A stretch of 64,000 nt of DNA from Alphaproteobacteria bacterium (GTDB taxonomy: Bacteria > Pseudomonadota > Alphaproteobacteria > Rhizobiales > Rhizobiaceae): assembly GCA_024742485.1 (NCBI GenBank), contig JANSYK010000002.1:434001-498000 (forward strand), written 5' to 3'. A model generated the notes under the pieces. It saw nothing but the letters and a program-made list of their open reading frames with translations, did no database searches and was not told the DNA's origin. This document shows, piece by piece, positions 26,282 to 35,277 of this stretch. A program made the translations under genes and the position numbers. Numbering within the stretch: the first letter of the stretch is position 1; the number at the start of each line of letters is the position of its first letter.

Positions 26282-27016
26282 ATGACACACAAAAACATCA
26301 TCAATCTCACCGATAAAGACTTAAACGCTTACGTCTATCGCGTGATGCCGCTTAACCGCTTTTATGAGCTTTTCAGCAAAAAGCAGAATGTGCTGGTCAG
26401 GCCCTCCAAGTGGGAAGACCCCTTTGAAAATTTTATCCTCAACGCGCCTGCCCGGCTTCCCGATGGAACCACCGTCTCGTTCGGCTTCAATAATGACTTC
26501 TACGGCCAGTGCTGGACGAAGCTGACAAGCTCGGATGCGCTCTGGCGCATATACTCACCAGACAAGACCGGCGTGCGGGTGCGGACCACGGTGCGCAAGC
26601 TGCTGACGACGCTACAGGCCCCGCACGGCGAATGGGCGCACGAACAGGCATTCATCGGCAAGGTGCTCTATCTCGGCGATAAGAAGCTGGTGGCTTTTGG
26701 GAATGAGGTGTTTCGCGACGGTTTGAATAGTCGCGCGCTGGCTGAAACCCTGCTCGTCAAACGCATCGCGTTCCGGCACGAGCGTGAAATACGCCTTCTC
26801 TACTTCGAGAAGGACAAGGCGCAGAAGGACATCTACGCCTATCACATCAATCCTCACGCTCTCATCGACCAGGTGATGCTCGACCCCCGCCTCCAGCGGA
26901 ATGACTTTAACGCTAAGAGGGACGAAATCCACAGACGCACCGGGTTCAAGGGGAAGATTCTGCACTCCCTGCTCTACGCACCGCCGAAGGGCATGATTTT
27001 TCCGATAGGAGCCTGA
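26282..27016 (+). CDS. DUF2971-family protein
   Basis: 244 residues. It matches the DUF2971 layout: YRVMPLNRFYELFSKKQ, then VRPSKWEDPFENF, WTKLTSSDALWRIYS, and a C-terminal half with FRHEREIRLLYF and HINPHALIDQVMLDP. The family's biochemical function is not known. ATG 26282 follows a weak GGAT; the upstream frame begins at 26231. The next gene (ATPase) starts 97 bases downstream on the same strand, so the two may share a transcript. Its surroundings (gene-free flanks, no core-genome partner) suggest an accessory cassette. A role in defence is a guess from context. Confidence 0.78.
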   Translation: MTHKNIINLTDKDLNAYVYRVMPLNRFYELFSKKQNVLVRPSKWEDPFENFILNAPARLPDGTTVSFGFNNDFYGQCWTKLTSSDALWRIYSPDKTGVRVRTTVRKLLTTLQAPHGEWAHEQAFIGKVLYLGDKKLVAFGNEVFRDGLNSRALAETLLVKRIAFRHEREIRLLYFEKDKAQKDIYAYHINPHALIDQVMLDPRLQRNDFNAKRDEIHRRTGFKGKILHSLLYAPPKGMIFPIGA

Positions 27017-27112
27017 GGACGCAGTTGCCTCTTTGTTCCCATGTCGAATCCGGATAGTCTGACGAAGTTTCAAGTATTGCGGGAATCGCGGCAATAATGA
27101 TTGGCTGATACT

Positions 27113-30100
27113 ATGGACGAACAACCGGAACCGGTCCGTTTGGAAGATCACAGCCTGGATGAAATCATCCAGTTGCTGACGGCCGGTAGACCGGTTCATC
27201 GGACAAAGGGCGGCGCATTTAGTCTTGATACTGCGGACAAGCGCAAAGTTTTTGCCTTTTATGGCCGTAATCGCGATCTCTGGCCGCGCAATAAATCGGT
27301 CCAGTCCAAGGAAGTAGAAAGTGTCTTGAAAGCACTCGACGGGCAGGAACCGGCCGCTGTCGAAATCACGCCGCGCGCGGGAGGGTATAAGCCGCTATGG
27401 CACCTTGAACGCGTGGAAGCCCATCGGTTCGGTGGCCTACAGCGCCATCTGGGGCCCAACGGTGAAGACCCCGATCCTTTCGTGTTTGACCTTGGAAAGG
27501 AAATCACCCTCATCAGCGGATTTAACGGTGCAGGCAAAACTGCGCTGCTGAGTGCGATCATTTGGTGTCTGACCGGAAAAGCTCTGCGCTCGCAGCATAT
27601 GCCCCGCGAAGTGCATGAACCGATGGCTATCGAATGGTCGGCCGAAACGGACGGAGCACCGGATACCGACAGTCAGCCGGAGATTGCGATTCCGCCGATA
27701 GTGCCGATTCCTTCTGCGGAAAACCTGGCAAAGCTGGGAGACGTCCCAAAGCTCGACACGCGCGTCGATCTTACGTTCAGGCAGGCAGACACAGGCGAAA
27801 TCAAGCGCGTTTCGCGGCGGCTCGACACAACTGGCCGGAAGCTCGTTGCCCCGGTCGAAGGGCTCGAAGGTCTTGGCCTTTCGGCGCTCGCGATCGAGGC
27901 CGGAACACTAATGCCAGGCGTCGCCGCTCACATGCGCTTCGATGAAAAGTCGGATTTCACGCAGGCGGTGGCGCTACTCACGGGTTTGAAGCCTCTGGAA
28001 GAACTGGGGCAACGCACGGAAAGGCTTGTGAACCGCCTGCGCACCACGGAGAAGCGCACGACGGAAGAAGCGCGCGATAAGAAATCCGCAGTTTTCAGGA
28101 AGGCGTTGCAGACCCTGCAGGAAGGCTGGCAGGAACACGCCGATCTCGGTCGGATGCCGGCGATCCTTCTGCCGGGTGAAGAACAGGAGAACGATGCCGG
28201 CGGCGGCGCAGACGATCAGCAGCAAAAGACCGATTGCCGATCTTCGATAGCTGCAGCCAGACAGAGACTGCGGGAACTCCAAACCGGCATGTCGGCGGCG
28301 ATGGAAGCGATTCTCGGCCGCCGGATCGAACTCACGACGCAACAGGAAGTAGATGCTTTCACGCGCGCGCTAGACGAGGCCGCGGACCGGCTGAAAGGCA
28401 GCGCTCTACGGGAACTTCCATCGGTCGTGCTCCTGGGGAACCTTGGCAAGATCACCGACGAGGAAGCGGACGCTGCCCTGAAGGCGGTGAAAGAGATAGT
28501 CGAGCGCGCGCAAGCGCTGTCCCGAAGACTGGAAGACGAACGGCAGGCTGCGCGGTGGCGCCTGTATTCGCGGGTTTCGGCATGGCACCGCGACCACCAC
28601 CCGGATCAGGATATCTCGAACTGCCCAGTGTGCGGCACCGATCTCGACGAGGTGCCATCCGATGCCTTGCTTGATCTCTCCGTAAAAGCGGCGCTGGATC
28701 AGTGCCGGGAGGCCGACAGCGACATTGCAAAGACCGCAGCGGAATGGGAACGCGACGAGGCGGCCGCGTTCCTGAACGTCCTGCCGGAAAACCTGCGCGG
28801 CTTCGCTGACAAGGCGCAGCAGAACGCGCTGCTCGATATCTGCCGGAAAGGGTATGTGGACGAACTGCTGGCGCACAAGTCGTTCTCAGGGCGACTGGAG
28901 CAGTTGCGGAAGAACGGACAGAAGGTGTGGGACCTCGCCTCCGGCGAGCATCCTCTGCCGGAGGCACCAAAGAAAGAGAGCAGCGCGCTCCCCGCGCTAT
29001 TCGCTTCCGGCAAACTGCAGGAGCGGTTGGAGGCGATCGCCTGCACCATAGCACTGCGTCAGCACAGATTGGCTGCAACGGAAGCGCTTCAGTCGCTCAT
29101 GGGACGCTATATCGGCAAAGCGGGCTCGCCTGATGACCCCGCCGAATCCTCCGAAAACGAATCCGTATCACTGGCTGAAGATCGACCCAAGCCCGCCGAA
29201 GAGCCGCTGCGCGAGCAGATAGGGGCGATCCGGCGCGCGGTCCAGAATGCCATCCCTCTGGTCTCCCTTATACGCCAACTTGACGAGCTGGAGCTGGTTC
29301 GGCAGGGCTGGCAGTCCGAAGAGGATCGTCTCAAGATGCTTGCGCGCGCTGCCGATGCAGCGGAACCGTTTCTGGAGTTCCCCGGCCTTGTCTACGAACG
29401 CGTTTCGGGTCTGATCGAAACACTCAATCGGGATACACTAGCGTGGCTCGGAAAGCTTTATCGTTCGCATTACAACGGCGGTCCTTCATACGGCGGCTTC
29501 GAACCCGGAGAGGATAGCGGTTTCGGTTTGCGCGCAGAGCTTGGAGACATGCGCGTTCCCGCCCACCAGGTCATGAATGCGTCCCTGCTGCGCGCATGCG
29601 TATGGGCCTTCTTGTTCGCTCTTTGGGAACATATCAGTAAGCAGGCCGGCGGCCTAAGTTGCGTCCTGCTCGACGATCCCCAGACTCACTTTGACCCGAT
29701 CAATAGCGAGAACCTGGCTGCTGCAATACCCTTGATGCCCGGCCACAACATGCGTGCCCTGATCGCCTCCAACGACGTTCGGTTTGTCGCTGCGATCCAG
29801 GATAAGCTCCCGTCCCGCGCCACCGACGCGCCGACCTGGACGGCGCTCCGGCTCGATCCCGTCTCGTCCTCCAAGCTCACAGCCACTCTTAGCCCGGCAC
29901 TCGAAGAAATTCGGGAAAAGCGGGATCGCTGGCGCGAGGATGAAAACGATACCGTAAAAGCGCAGGAATTCGTAAAATGCGTGCGGGTGGATATCGAGAA
30001 CCGGCTATGGAATCTGCTGGCAACCGATCCGCTGGTTATGCACGCGCCGACGCTTGGCGATTTGCTCGGACAGCTTCGGCACGCTCGAAACGGTGGAGAA

Positions 30101-31153
30101 CGCCCTTTTGAGGAGCCGCCCTTCGAAATGCTTGTTACGCACGAGGCACTGCGTGACAAAGCGTTGTTCTACAAAATCATTAATAAAGCGCATCACCGGC
30201 CGATGGATGTCACGCCGCAAGATGCCGCCGATGTGAACGAAGCCTATAAAAACGTGCACAGTACGCTAAGGAGTTGTAGCGCCTCATATGCGCGGTTTAT
30301 GGGCCGCCTTACAAACGAAGACCGCGATTTCATCCTTGCGGACGCACCTGCGGCACCAAGTGCCTTGCAGCTATTCGAAAGGAAACTGCCGGTGCTCGGC
30401 AGTCTCGCTGCGCGAAGCAGCGCCGATATTCTTGCGATCGCGGAGGACCACGAGCAGTTCTCGCTGGAATCGCTTGGCGCGGTCGCTTTGTATGCTGTGC
30501 GCGGGCCGTCGCTTGGCTCTCTCGCGTTGGCAGGACAAGTCGTAATCGTCTCGCTGGACCGCGAGCCCACGGAAGGCGAGCCGGTGATCGCGCTCTACAA
30601 GGGCAAGACGTTCGCCCGCCGCTTTCACCGCGACAGGAAAGAACCTTCCCGGACGGTCCTTGCCGCCGACCTTTCCGGAACGGAGCGGGTGCCGCCCGTT
30701 AAGATCGTCCCAACTGCCGCCACACGCGCCATGCCTGTCATCGGCATATTGTATGATGCGCAAAAGCCAGGAGGGCAGGACGAAGCCGCGGCCGTCCAAT
30801 CAAGTGACGTCCTGTCGCGCACCCTTGCGGTGGCGCATATTGTCGAGGATAGTGCTTATCCGATCGTCCGCGACGGCGACATGGTAATACTGGAAGCGAT
30901 TACCAACCACTCCGAAGCGGCTATGAACAAGCTGGAGGGACGTATCGTTGCCCTGACGGCTCGTAGCGGGAGCGAGAGTTTCGGCTACCTCAAGCGCCTC
31001 GGATTGGAAGTCAGTCCCGGCAACCGCGTCTACGAGAATATCGGATTGAACGGGCAAGCCGTGTGCGTTTCGACAGGTTCAGCAACAGCGTCCGGGCTCG
31101 TACTCGAACGGCTCTGGCGCGTTCACGGAGTTTTGAGATTGTCTGGCAAGTAA
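27113..31153 (+). CDS. Large SMC/Rad50-like ATPase with CxxC hook and C-terminal LexA/S24-like region
   Basis: 1346 residues. Walker A SGFNGAGKT lies at about 135-143, CPVCG at 504-508 within a long charged helical region, and Walker B VLLDDPQTHFDP at 851-862 followed by ALIASNDVRF. This is the ATPase layout of Rad50/SbcC-like proteins. After about residue 900 there is a helical part (KAHHRPMDVTPQDAADV) and then two segments that read like LexA-fold domains. The first is VRGPSLGSLALAGQVVIV (Ser 1133) with FARRFHR; the second is EDSAYPIVRDGDMVIL (Ser 1247) with FGYLKRLG (Lys 1294). The Ser/Lys pair of the second copies the S24 dyad. TTG 27101 is an alternative start. I infer a DNA-sensing machine; no function is proven. 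Confidence 0.75.
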   Translation: MDEQPEPVRLEDHSLDEIIQLLTAGRPVHRTKGGAFSLDTADKRKVFAFYGRNRDLWPRNKSVQSKEVESVLKALDGQEPAAVEITPRAGGYKPLWHLERVEAHRFGGLQRHLGPNGEDPDPFVFDLGKEITLISGFNGAGKTALLSAIIWCLTGKALRSQHMPREVHEPMAIEWSAETDGAPDTDSQPEIAIPPIVPIPSAENLAKLGDVPKLDTRVDLTFRQADTGEIKRVSRRLDTTGRKLVAPVEGLEGLGLSALAIEAGTLMPGVAAHMRFDEKSDFTQAVALLTGLKPLEELGQRTERLVNRLRTTEKRTTEEARDKKSAVFRKALQTLQEGWQEHADLGRMPAILLPGEEQENDAGGGADDQQQKTDCRSSIAAARQRLRELQTGMSAAMEAILGRRIELTTQQEVDAFTRALDEAADRLKGSALRELPSVVLLGNLGKITDEEADAALKAVKEIVERAQALSRRLEDERQAARWRLYSRVSAWHRDHHPDQDISNCPVCGTDLDEVPSDALLDLSVKAALDQCREADSDIAKTAAEWERDEAAAFLNVLPENLRGFADKAQQNALLDICRKGYVDELLAHKSFSGRLEQLRKNGQKVWDLASGEHPLPEAPKKESSALPALFASGKLQERLEAIACTIALRQHRLAATEALQSLMGRYIGKAGSPDDPAESSENESVSLAEDRPKPAEEPLREQIGAIRRAVQNAIPLVSLIRQLDELELVRQGWQSEEDRLKMLARAADAAEPFLEFPGLVYERVSGLIETLNRDTLAWLGKLYRSHYNGGPSYGGFEPGEDSGFGLRAELGDMRVPAHQVMNASLLRACVWAFLFALWEHISKQAGGLSCVLLDDPQTHFDPINSENLAAAIPLMPGHNMRALIASNDVRFVAAIQDKLPSRATDAPTWTALRLDPVSSSKLTATLSPALEEIREKRDRWREDENDTVKAQEFVKCVRVDIENRLWNLLATDPLVMHAPTLGDLLGQLRHARNGGERPFEEPPFEMLVTHEALRDKALFYKIINKAHHRPMDVTPQDAADVNEAYKNVHSTLRSCSASYARFMGRLTNEDRDFILADAPAAPSALQLFERKLPVLGSLAARSSADILAIAEDHEQFSLESLGAVALYAVRGPSLGSLALAGQVVIVSLDREPTEGEPVIALYKGKTFARRFHRDRKEPSRTVLAADLSGTERVPPVKIVPTAATRAMPVIGILYDAQKPGGQDEAAAVQSSDVLSRTLAVAHIVEDSAYPIVRDGDMVILEAITNHSEAAMNKLEGRIVALTARSGSESFGYLKRLGLEVSPGNRVYENIGLNGQAVCVSTGSATASGLVLERLWRVHGVLRLSGK

Positions 31154-31533
31154 GTTACCCCCGCTAGCTCTCGATTTAAAGTTTATCAGTCTCCATCCGA
31201 CACCAAACCGGGTCTCAATGAGGGGCCGCGTGCGTGCTTTCTATCCGTCCTAGACATTCGATTCAGCGGTAGAGAATGACCGAGTTCGGAGCGCTAAATT
31301 CTGTTCTCGAATGACCGATGCGGTGGCTCGAAGCGGACGTCGGCGTAGACGCCACTGAGTGGCAGCAACGGGCCGCGAATGACCGCTACACGAAGCTTCA
31401 AGAGAGAGAGACTGGTGCGGTGCAGGATTCGGCCGGACAGAGCCCTTTTCCGACACCCACGAGACACCACTAGTGGCCGCTTTGTGTCGGCAAGGCCTGG
31501 CCTTGCCGACGGTTGATTTTGAGGGTGCTGAAA
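31154..31533. other. Gene-free right flank of the island, with a strong hairpin
   Basis: 380 bases without a supported gene. At 31486-31510 a perfect 12-base inverted repeat (GTCGGCAAGGCC / GGCCTTGCCGAC, one base between) could end transcription from the minus-strand gene at 31534, although no T-run follows on that strand and only TTGATTTT follows on the plus strand. The stretch around 31300-31395 resembles the degenerate motif seen in the left flank. Confidence 0.5.
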
Positions 31534-32397
31534 TCACTGGTCCGCCATGTATCGAACGAGCGCAGTCAATTGCTTATCGCCAAAGCCTTTGTCCCAAGCG
31601 TCTTTTGTCTGGTTGAACATTAGCTGCATAAACTCCGCGGGGGCGTCGAGGGATTCAAAGGTCTTCAAGGCATCTTCTTGCGCCAAAGCATAGACCTTCA
31701 TTGATGCTTCGGCATTGTCATAGTCTTCGGAGGGAACAGTCCTGGCAAACAGATCGTGATAGTCATTGACCAACTTTAGTGTCGCGGGAAGCCGGTCCGA
31801 ATAGACTTGCATGGGAATACCTGCCTTTTGACAGACAAGCGCGCCATAGATCATCCCGAACATGAATCCCTGGCGCACGGTGAACAGACCGGCGAACAGA
31901 GCAGCCAGAGCGGATGGCCGTTCACCCACATTGGCGGACTTTCCACCCAAAACTCGAATGATGTCACCATATCGCTTCCAGGTACCGGCGCTCCCGACCG
32001 TTAGAATTGTCGAGTCCTCCTTTCCAACTCCGGATGGGTAAGCGTTGATCATGCCCAACATGTAATAGGCTCCCCGCTCACCAAGAATCGATACCAACGA
32101 ATCAGCATCGGATGTATCGCCAGTGCTCATGTCGCAGATAGTCTTGCCCTCAAGTGAAGTGCTTAACCCTTCCACCAACTCCACTGTTTCCTTGTGGCTC
32201 TTGATACAGGTGATCGTGAAATCACTGGCGCGGACAGCATCGTCCGCCGTATTGCAGACTTGTGCACCTACAGTGGCCAGCGCGTCGGACTTGCCCGGCG
32301 TGCGGTTCCAGACACTGACTTCATAGCCTTTCTCGAGCAGACAGCGCGCCAACGCAGATCCCATGGAACCCAGACCCAGCACAGCAAGTTTCGTCAT
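31534..32397 (-). CDS. NAD(P)-dependent dehydrogenase, imine-reductase/beta-hydroxyacid type
   Basis: 287 residues. The N-terminal Rossmann fold has VLGLGSMGSALARCLLEKG and the NADPH-type VWNRTPGKS. The C-terminal all-helical domain includes INAYPSGVGKEDS and LFARTVPSEDYDNAEASM, which resemble imine reductases rather than classical hydroxyisobutyrate dehydrogenases. The canonical catalytic Lys of the latter is not evident. ATG 32397 follows GGAGGAG, an excellent ribosome binding site (a second ATG at 32409 overlaps that site). It is divergent from a LysR gene, a common arrangement for inducible enzymes. Confidence 0.85.
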   Translation of the reverse strand: MTKLAVLGLGSMGSALARCLLEKGYEVSVWNRTPGKSDALATVGAQVCNTADDAVRASDFTITCIKSHKETVELVEGLSTSLEGKTICDMSTGDTSDADSLVSILGERGAYYMLGMINAYPSGVGKEDSTILTVGSAGTWKRYGDIIRVLGGKSANVGERPSALAALFAGLFTVRQGFMFGMIYGALVCQKAGIPMQVYSDRLPATLKLVNDYHDLFARTVPSEDYDNAEASMKVYALAQEDALKTFESLDAPAEFMQLMFNQTKDAWDKGFGDKQLTALVRYMADQ

Positions 32398-32466
32398 TCT
32401 CTCCTCCATCAGCTGGTAACGTATGTTCTGCCAAGCATGAGACGGAACGAGGACATATTGTAGTTG

Positions 32467-32480
32467 TTAATTTTAATTAG
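32467..32480. promoter_or_regulatory. AT-rich dyad in the dehydrogenase/lysR divergent promoter
   Basis: The sequence TTAATT-TT-AATTAG forms an imperfect dyad in the 102-base gap between the two divergent genes, 20 bases before the lysR start. It is a candidate LysR-type binding site. Evidence is limited to position and symmetry. Confidence 0.35.
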
Positions 32481-32499
32481 CTGTAAGATGATCTAACGT

Positions 32500-33417
32500 A
32501 TGGATTGGCATGCACTCCCCTCGCTAACGTCACTCAGGGCTTTTGCCGCCGCTGCCGAGCATCGAAATTTGACCAAGGCCGCCACAGCGTTGAATGTCAC
32601 GCATTCTGCAGTCAGCCAACAAATCCGAGGATTGGAGCGGCGCCTTGGAACCCGGCTCATCATTCGCACTCAACACGGAATCTCATTGACCTCGCAGGGT
32701 GAATACCTTTCATCAGGGCTGCTTGAGGCCTTTGCCGCAATGGTCACCTTGACCGAGAATCTGTCAGAGGCAGAAGCGGTCAAACCACTTCTGGTGTCTG
32801 CCACGCCAATGTTTGCCAGTGCCTTCCTGATGCCCCGCTTATCTGATTTCATGGACGATAACCCAGATATCGAGCTGAGGATCGAGTCGACAATCGAAGC
32901 GGTCGACCTAAAGCCCGGAGGCGTTGATTTGGCGATCCGCTACGGAACCGGGGATTGGCCCGGGCTTCAATCGCAGCTTTTGCTACCAGGCTGTTTGACG
33001 GTTGTCGCCTCGAGGAACCTGGTTGGCGATCGAGTATTCTCAAACCCATCTGAGCTTCTGGACTTTCCATTGCTACAGGAACACGCCTCGGTCGAGTTTG
33101 ATCTGTGGCTTGAGAAAGTGGGCATTTCGCCGAAAACCAAACGAAAGGTCATCCGCTTGCCGGGCAATATGCTGCTGGATGGCATTCGCCGAGGCGACGG
33201 TATTGGTGCAACGGTACCCGCGTTTATTGCAGATGAATTGAAATCAGGAGATCTCGTGGCTTTGTTCGACGATCCCATTCCTGAAATCGGCTATTATATG
33301 GTCACGCTGCCTGGAACATTTCGACCGGCATCAAAACACTTCATGCGATGGCTTTCTCAATCAATGACCGAGTATGAAAGAAACCTGTACAGATGGAAGC
33401 CAGCCCATTTGCTTTGA
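32500..33417 (+). CDS. LysR-family transcriptional regulator (GcvA-like)
   Basis: 305 residues. The N-terminal winged helix (about 7-65) shows SLRAFAAAAEHRNLTKAA, TALNVTHSAVSQQIRGLE and LGTRLIIRTQHG, followed by the effector-binding domain (GVDLAIRYGTGDWPG), which resembles GcvA/AmpR regulators. It is divergent from the IRED-like dehydrogenase gene and is the probable regulator of it. The effector is unknown. Confidence 0.92.
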   Translation: MDWHALPSLTSLRAFAAAAEHRNLTKAATALNVTHSAVSQQIRGLERRLGTRLIIRTQHGISLTSQGEYLSSGLLEAFAAMVTLTENLSEAEAVKPLLVSATPMFASAFLMPRLSDFMDDNPDIELRIESTIEAVDLKPGGVDLAIRYGTGDWPGLQSQLLLPGCLTVVASRNLVGDRVFSNPSELLDFPLLQEHASVEFDLWLEKVGISPKTKRKVIRLPGNMLLDGIRRGDGIGATVPAFIADELKSGDLVALFDDPIPEIGYYMVTLPGTFRPASKHFMRWLSQSMTEYERNLYRWKPAHLL

Positions 33418-33843
33418 GCGTCGCAAAGCATTCAATGATCCATCGTCAGCGTTGTTCCGCGATGTGTGAATTCAGATTGGGCTCGATTTCGCAAGCACAG
33501 CGAATGTCTACATCGACGAATGCAAAGCAACATCCGAGGCGAAGAGTGAACGGCAGCTTTGGACCAAAAGCGACGGTTTCGAAACCCAGCCCGATGTTCG
33601 CGAATGGGCTCAATGCAGTAATCCGCCACTGTATTGGTCGACTGGACCGATTCCGTCATGAAACGGCGACCAGGCCGTTTTATGTTTTGTCAGATACGGA
33701 ACAGCTGCGCGACCTTGAGCTTTGGTCATGCTCTTAGCTCTCGCCGATGCCGTCAAAACATGAAATTGCTCGGAACAACTACCGTAATCAGGAGCCATGT
33801 CCCCTGACAAAACCTCAGCAAGGCTCGACCATTGCCGCCCGGA
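33418..33843. other. Gene-free stretch between lysR and the phosphofructokinase gene
   Basis: About 425 bases between convergent genes. A frame of 114 codons crosses it on the plus strand (33393-33737) but it begins inside lysR and shows no family resemblance. The stretch holds copy 4 of the dispersed repeat (33674-33769, minus strand). Confidence 0.55.
33674..33769 (-). repeat. Dispersed 95-bp two-hairpin repeat, copy 4 (degenerate)
   Basis: Read on the minus strand, this segment starts GCAATTTCATGTTTTGACGG and ends with CTGACAAAACATAAAACGG. That matches the two ends of copies 1 and 3 at the same total spacing, while the middle has diverged. It lies 74 bases beyond the stop of the phosphofructokinase gene and in that gene's sense direction. 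Confidence 0.65.
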
Positions 33844-35058
33844 TCAAACCGCCAGGATCTTCGGCACCTTGTTCGGCCGAAGGCGATGGGCGTCCGGCAT
33901 GCCTTTGCCCAGCAGGGGGCGAAGATACATCCGAAATTCATCGGTAACGTCGTGACCGGAATCGCTGATGAACGCGTCGGGCATGGTGCGGGTCTTTCCG
34001 GCAACCCGTTCCAGCGGGACGAGTTCATAGTCGACCGAATAGTGGCCGGTGCGTTTGATCGTCACCGAACCGTCGCGATCGCCGAACATCCCGTACTGGA
34101 CAGCTTTCTCGCCGACTTCGCGGGCTTCATTTTGGTCGACATCGGAAACACATCCGACAAAACTGCGCTGGATGTAGCCGAGCGTATCGCCCCGGACCCG
34201 CGCGATTTGCAGGTCTTCCTTGATCGTCTGTGTCAACAAATCAGCCAGGGCGCCGCTGCCGGACAATTGCACATTGCCATGCGCGTCATGTTCGATCTCC
34301 TTGGCCAGTTTGGCGATGATCGGTTTGCCGGAGCCGTCATGGATGCCTTCACTGACCGCAACCACGCAGCGCCCGTGCCGATCGTAGATTTGCTTCACGT
34401 CCTTTAAAAAACGATCGATCTCGAAGGTGCGCTCCGGCATGTAGATGAGATGTGGACCATCATCGGAGAATTTCTTGCCCAAGGCTGAGGCGGCGGTCAG
34501 AAAGCCCGCATGGCGCCCCATGACAACGCCGACATAGATGCCGGGCAATGCCGCATTGTCGAGATTGATACCCATAAACGCCTGAGCCACATATCGCGCA
34601 GCCGAAGGGAAGCCCGGTGTGTGGTCGTTCTCGACCAGGTCATTGTCGATTGTTTTTGGAATGTGGATGCAGCGCAGATCGTATTCAGCCTTGCGCGCTT
34701 CATCATTCACGATGCGAACGGTGTCTGAGGAATCGTTGCCGCCGATATAAAAGAAATATCCGATCCTGTGCGCGCGCAGGACCTTGAAGATTTCCTGGCA
34801 GTACTTCAGGTCCGGCTTTTCGCGTGTCGAGCCAAGCGCCGAAGATGGTGTATTGGCGACCATCTCCAGATTATGGGTGGTCTCCTGAGTCAGATCGCAG
34901 AAATCTTCGTCCACGATCCCACGCACGCCATGCACGGCGCCATAGATCAACTCAACGGCCCGGAACTTGCGTGATTCCAGGACCGCCCCAATCATCGACT
35001 GGTTGATGACCGCTGTCGGACCACCCCCTTGGGCGACCAGTACCTTGCCGTGTAACAC
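33844..35058 (-). CDS. 6-phosphofructokinase, probably PPi-dependent
   Basis: 404 residues. It phosphorylates fructose 6-phosphate. Two positions distinguish phosphate donors: this protein has GGNDSSDT, with Asp where ATP enzymes have Gly, and PKTIDNDL, with Lys where ATP enzymes have Gly. Both are the pyrophosphate-type residues, which would make the reaction reversible and usable in gluconeogenesis. Further family features are QGGGPTAVINQS at the N-terminus and VVMGRHAGFLTAAS. It stands alone; copy 4 of the dispersed repeat follows its 3' end. The donor is inferred from these residues, not measured. Confidence 0.9.
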   Translation of the reverse strand: MLHGKVLVAQGGGPTAVINQSMIGAVLESRKFRAVELIYGAVHGVRGIVDEDFCDLTQETTHNLEMVANTPSSALGSTREKPDLKYCQEIFKVLRAHRIGYFFYIGGNDSSDTVRIVNDEARKAEYDLRCIHIPKTIDNDLVENDHTPGFPSAARYVAQAFMGINLDNAALPGIYVGVVMGRHAGFLTAASALGKKFSDDGPHLIYMPERTFEIDRFLKDVKQIYDRHGRCVVAVSEGIHDGSGKPIIAKLAKEIEHDAHGNVQLSGSGALADLLTQTIKEDLQIARVRGDTLGYIQRSFVGCVSDVDQNEAREVGEKAVQYGMFGDRDGSVTIKRTGHYSVDYELVPLERVAGKTRTMPDAFISDSGHDVTDEFRMYLRPLLGKGMPDAHRLRPNKVPKILAV

Positions 35059-35277
35059 AGAGATGTCCTCCCGCTGTTATGTCGACAAACTGGCACTAAA
35101 GACGGTCAACAGACAAGCGCGTATCGCAATGCAAATTCAGGGAGAGTGGCTGTGATCCCGACGGCCCTGTGGGATGGCGGAGAGCATGCGCAGGAGACGG
35201 GACATGAGAATCCTGCGCCAAAGCTGGTTGCCAGTTGACACTGACACGGCTTCGAGACGGCGTTGCAAGACTGTCTG

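Noticed and set aside
31250-31537. Minus-strand frame right of the ATPase gene
   Set aside because: The translation is Ser/Arg-rich without a domain, the frame overlaps the end of the dehydrogenase gene and crosses the degenerate intergenic motif.
33393-33737. Plus-strand frame of 114 codons beginning inside lysR
   Set aside because: The start is inside the lysR gene, the end runs into repeat copy 4, and no family is recognised.
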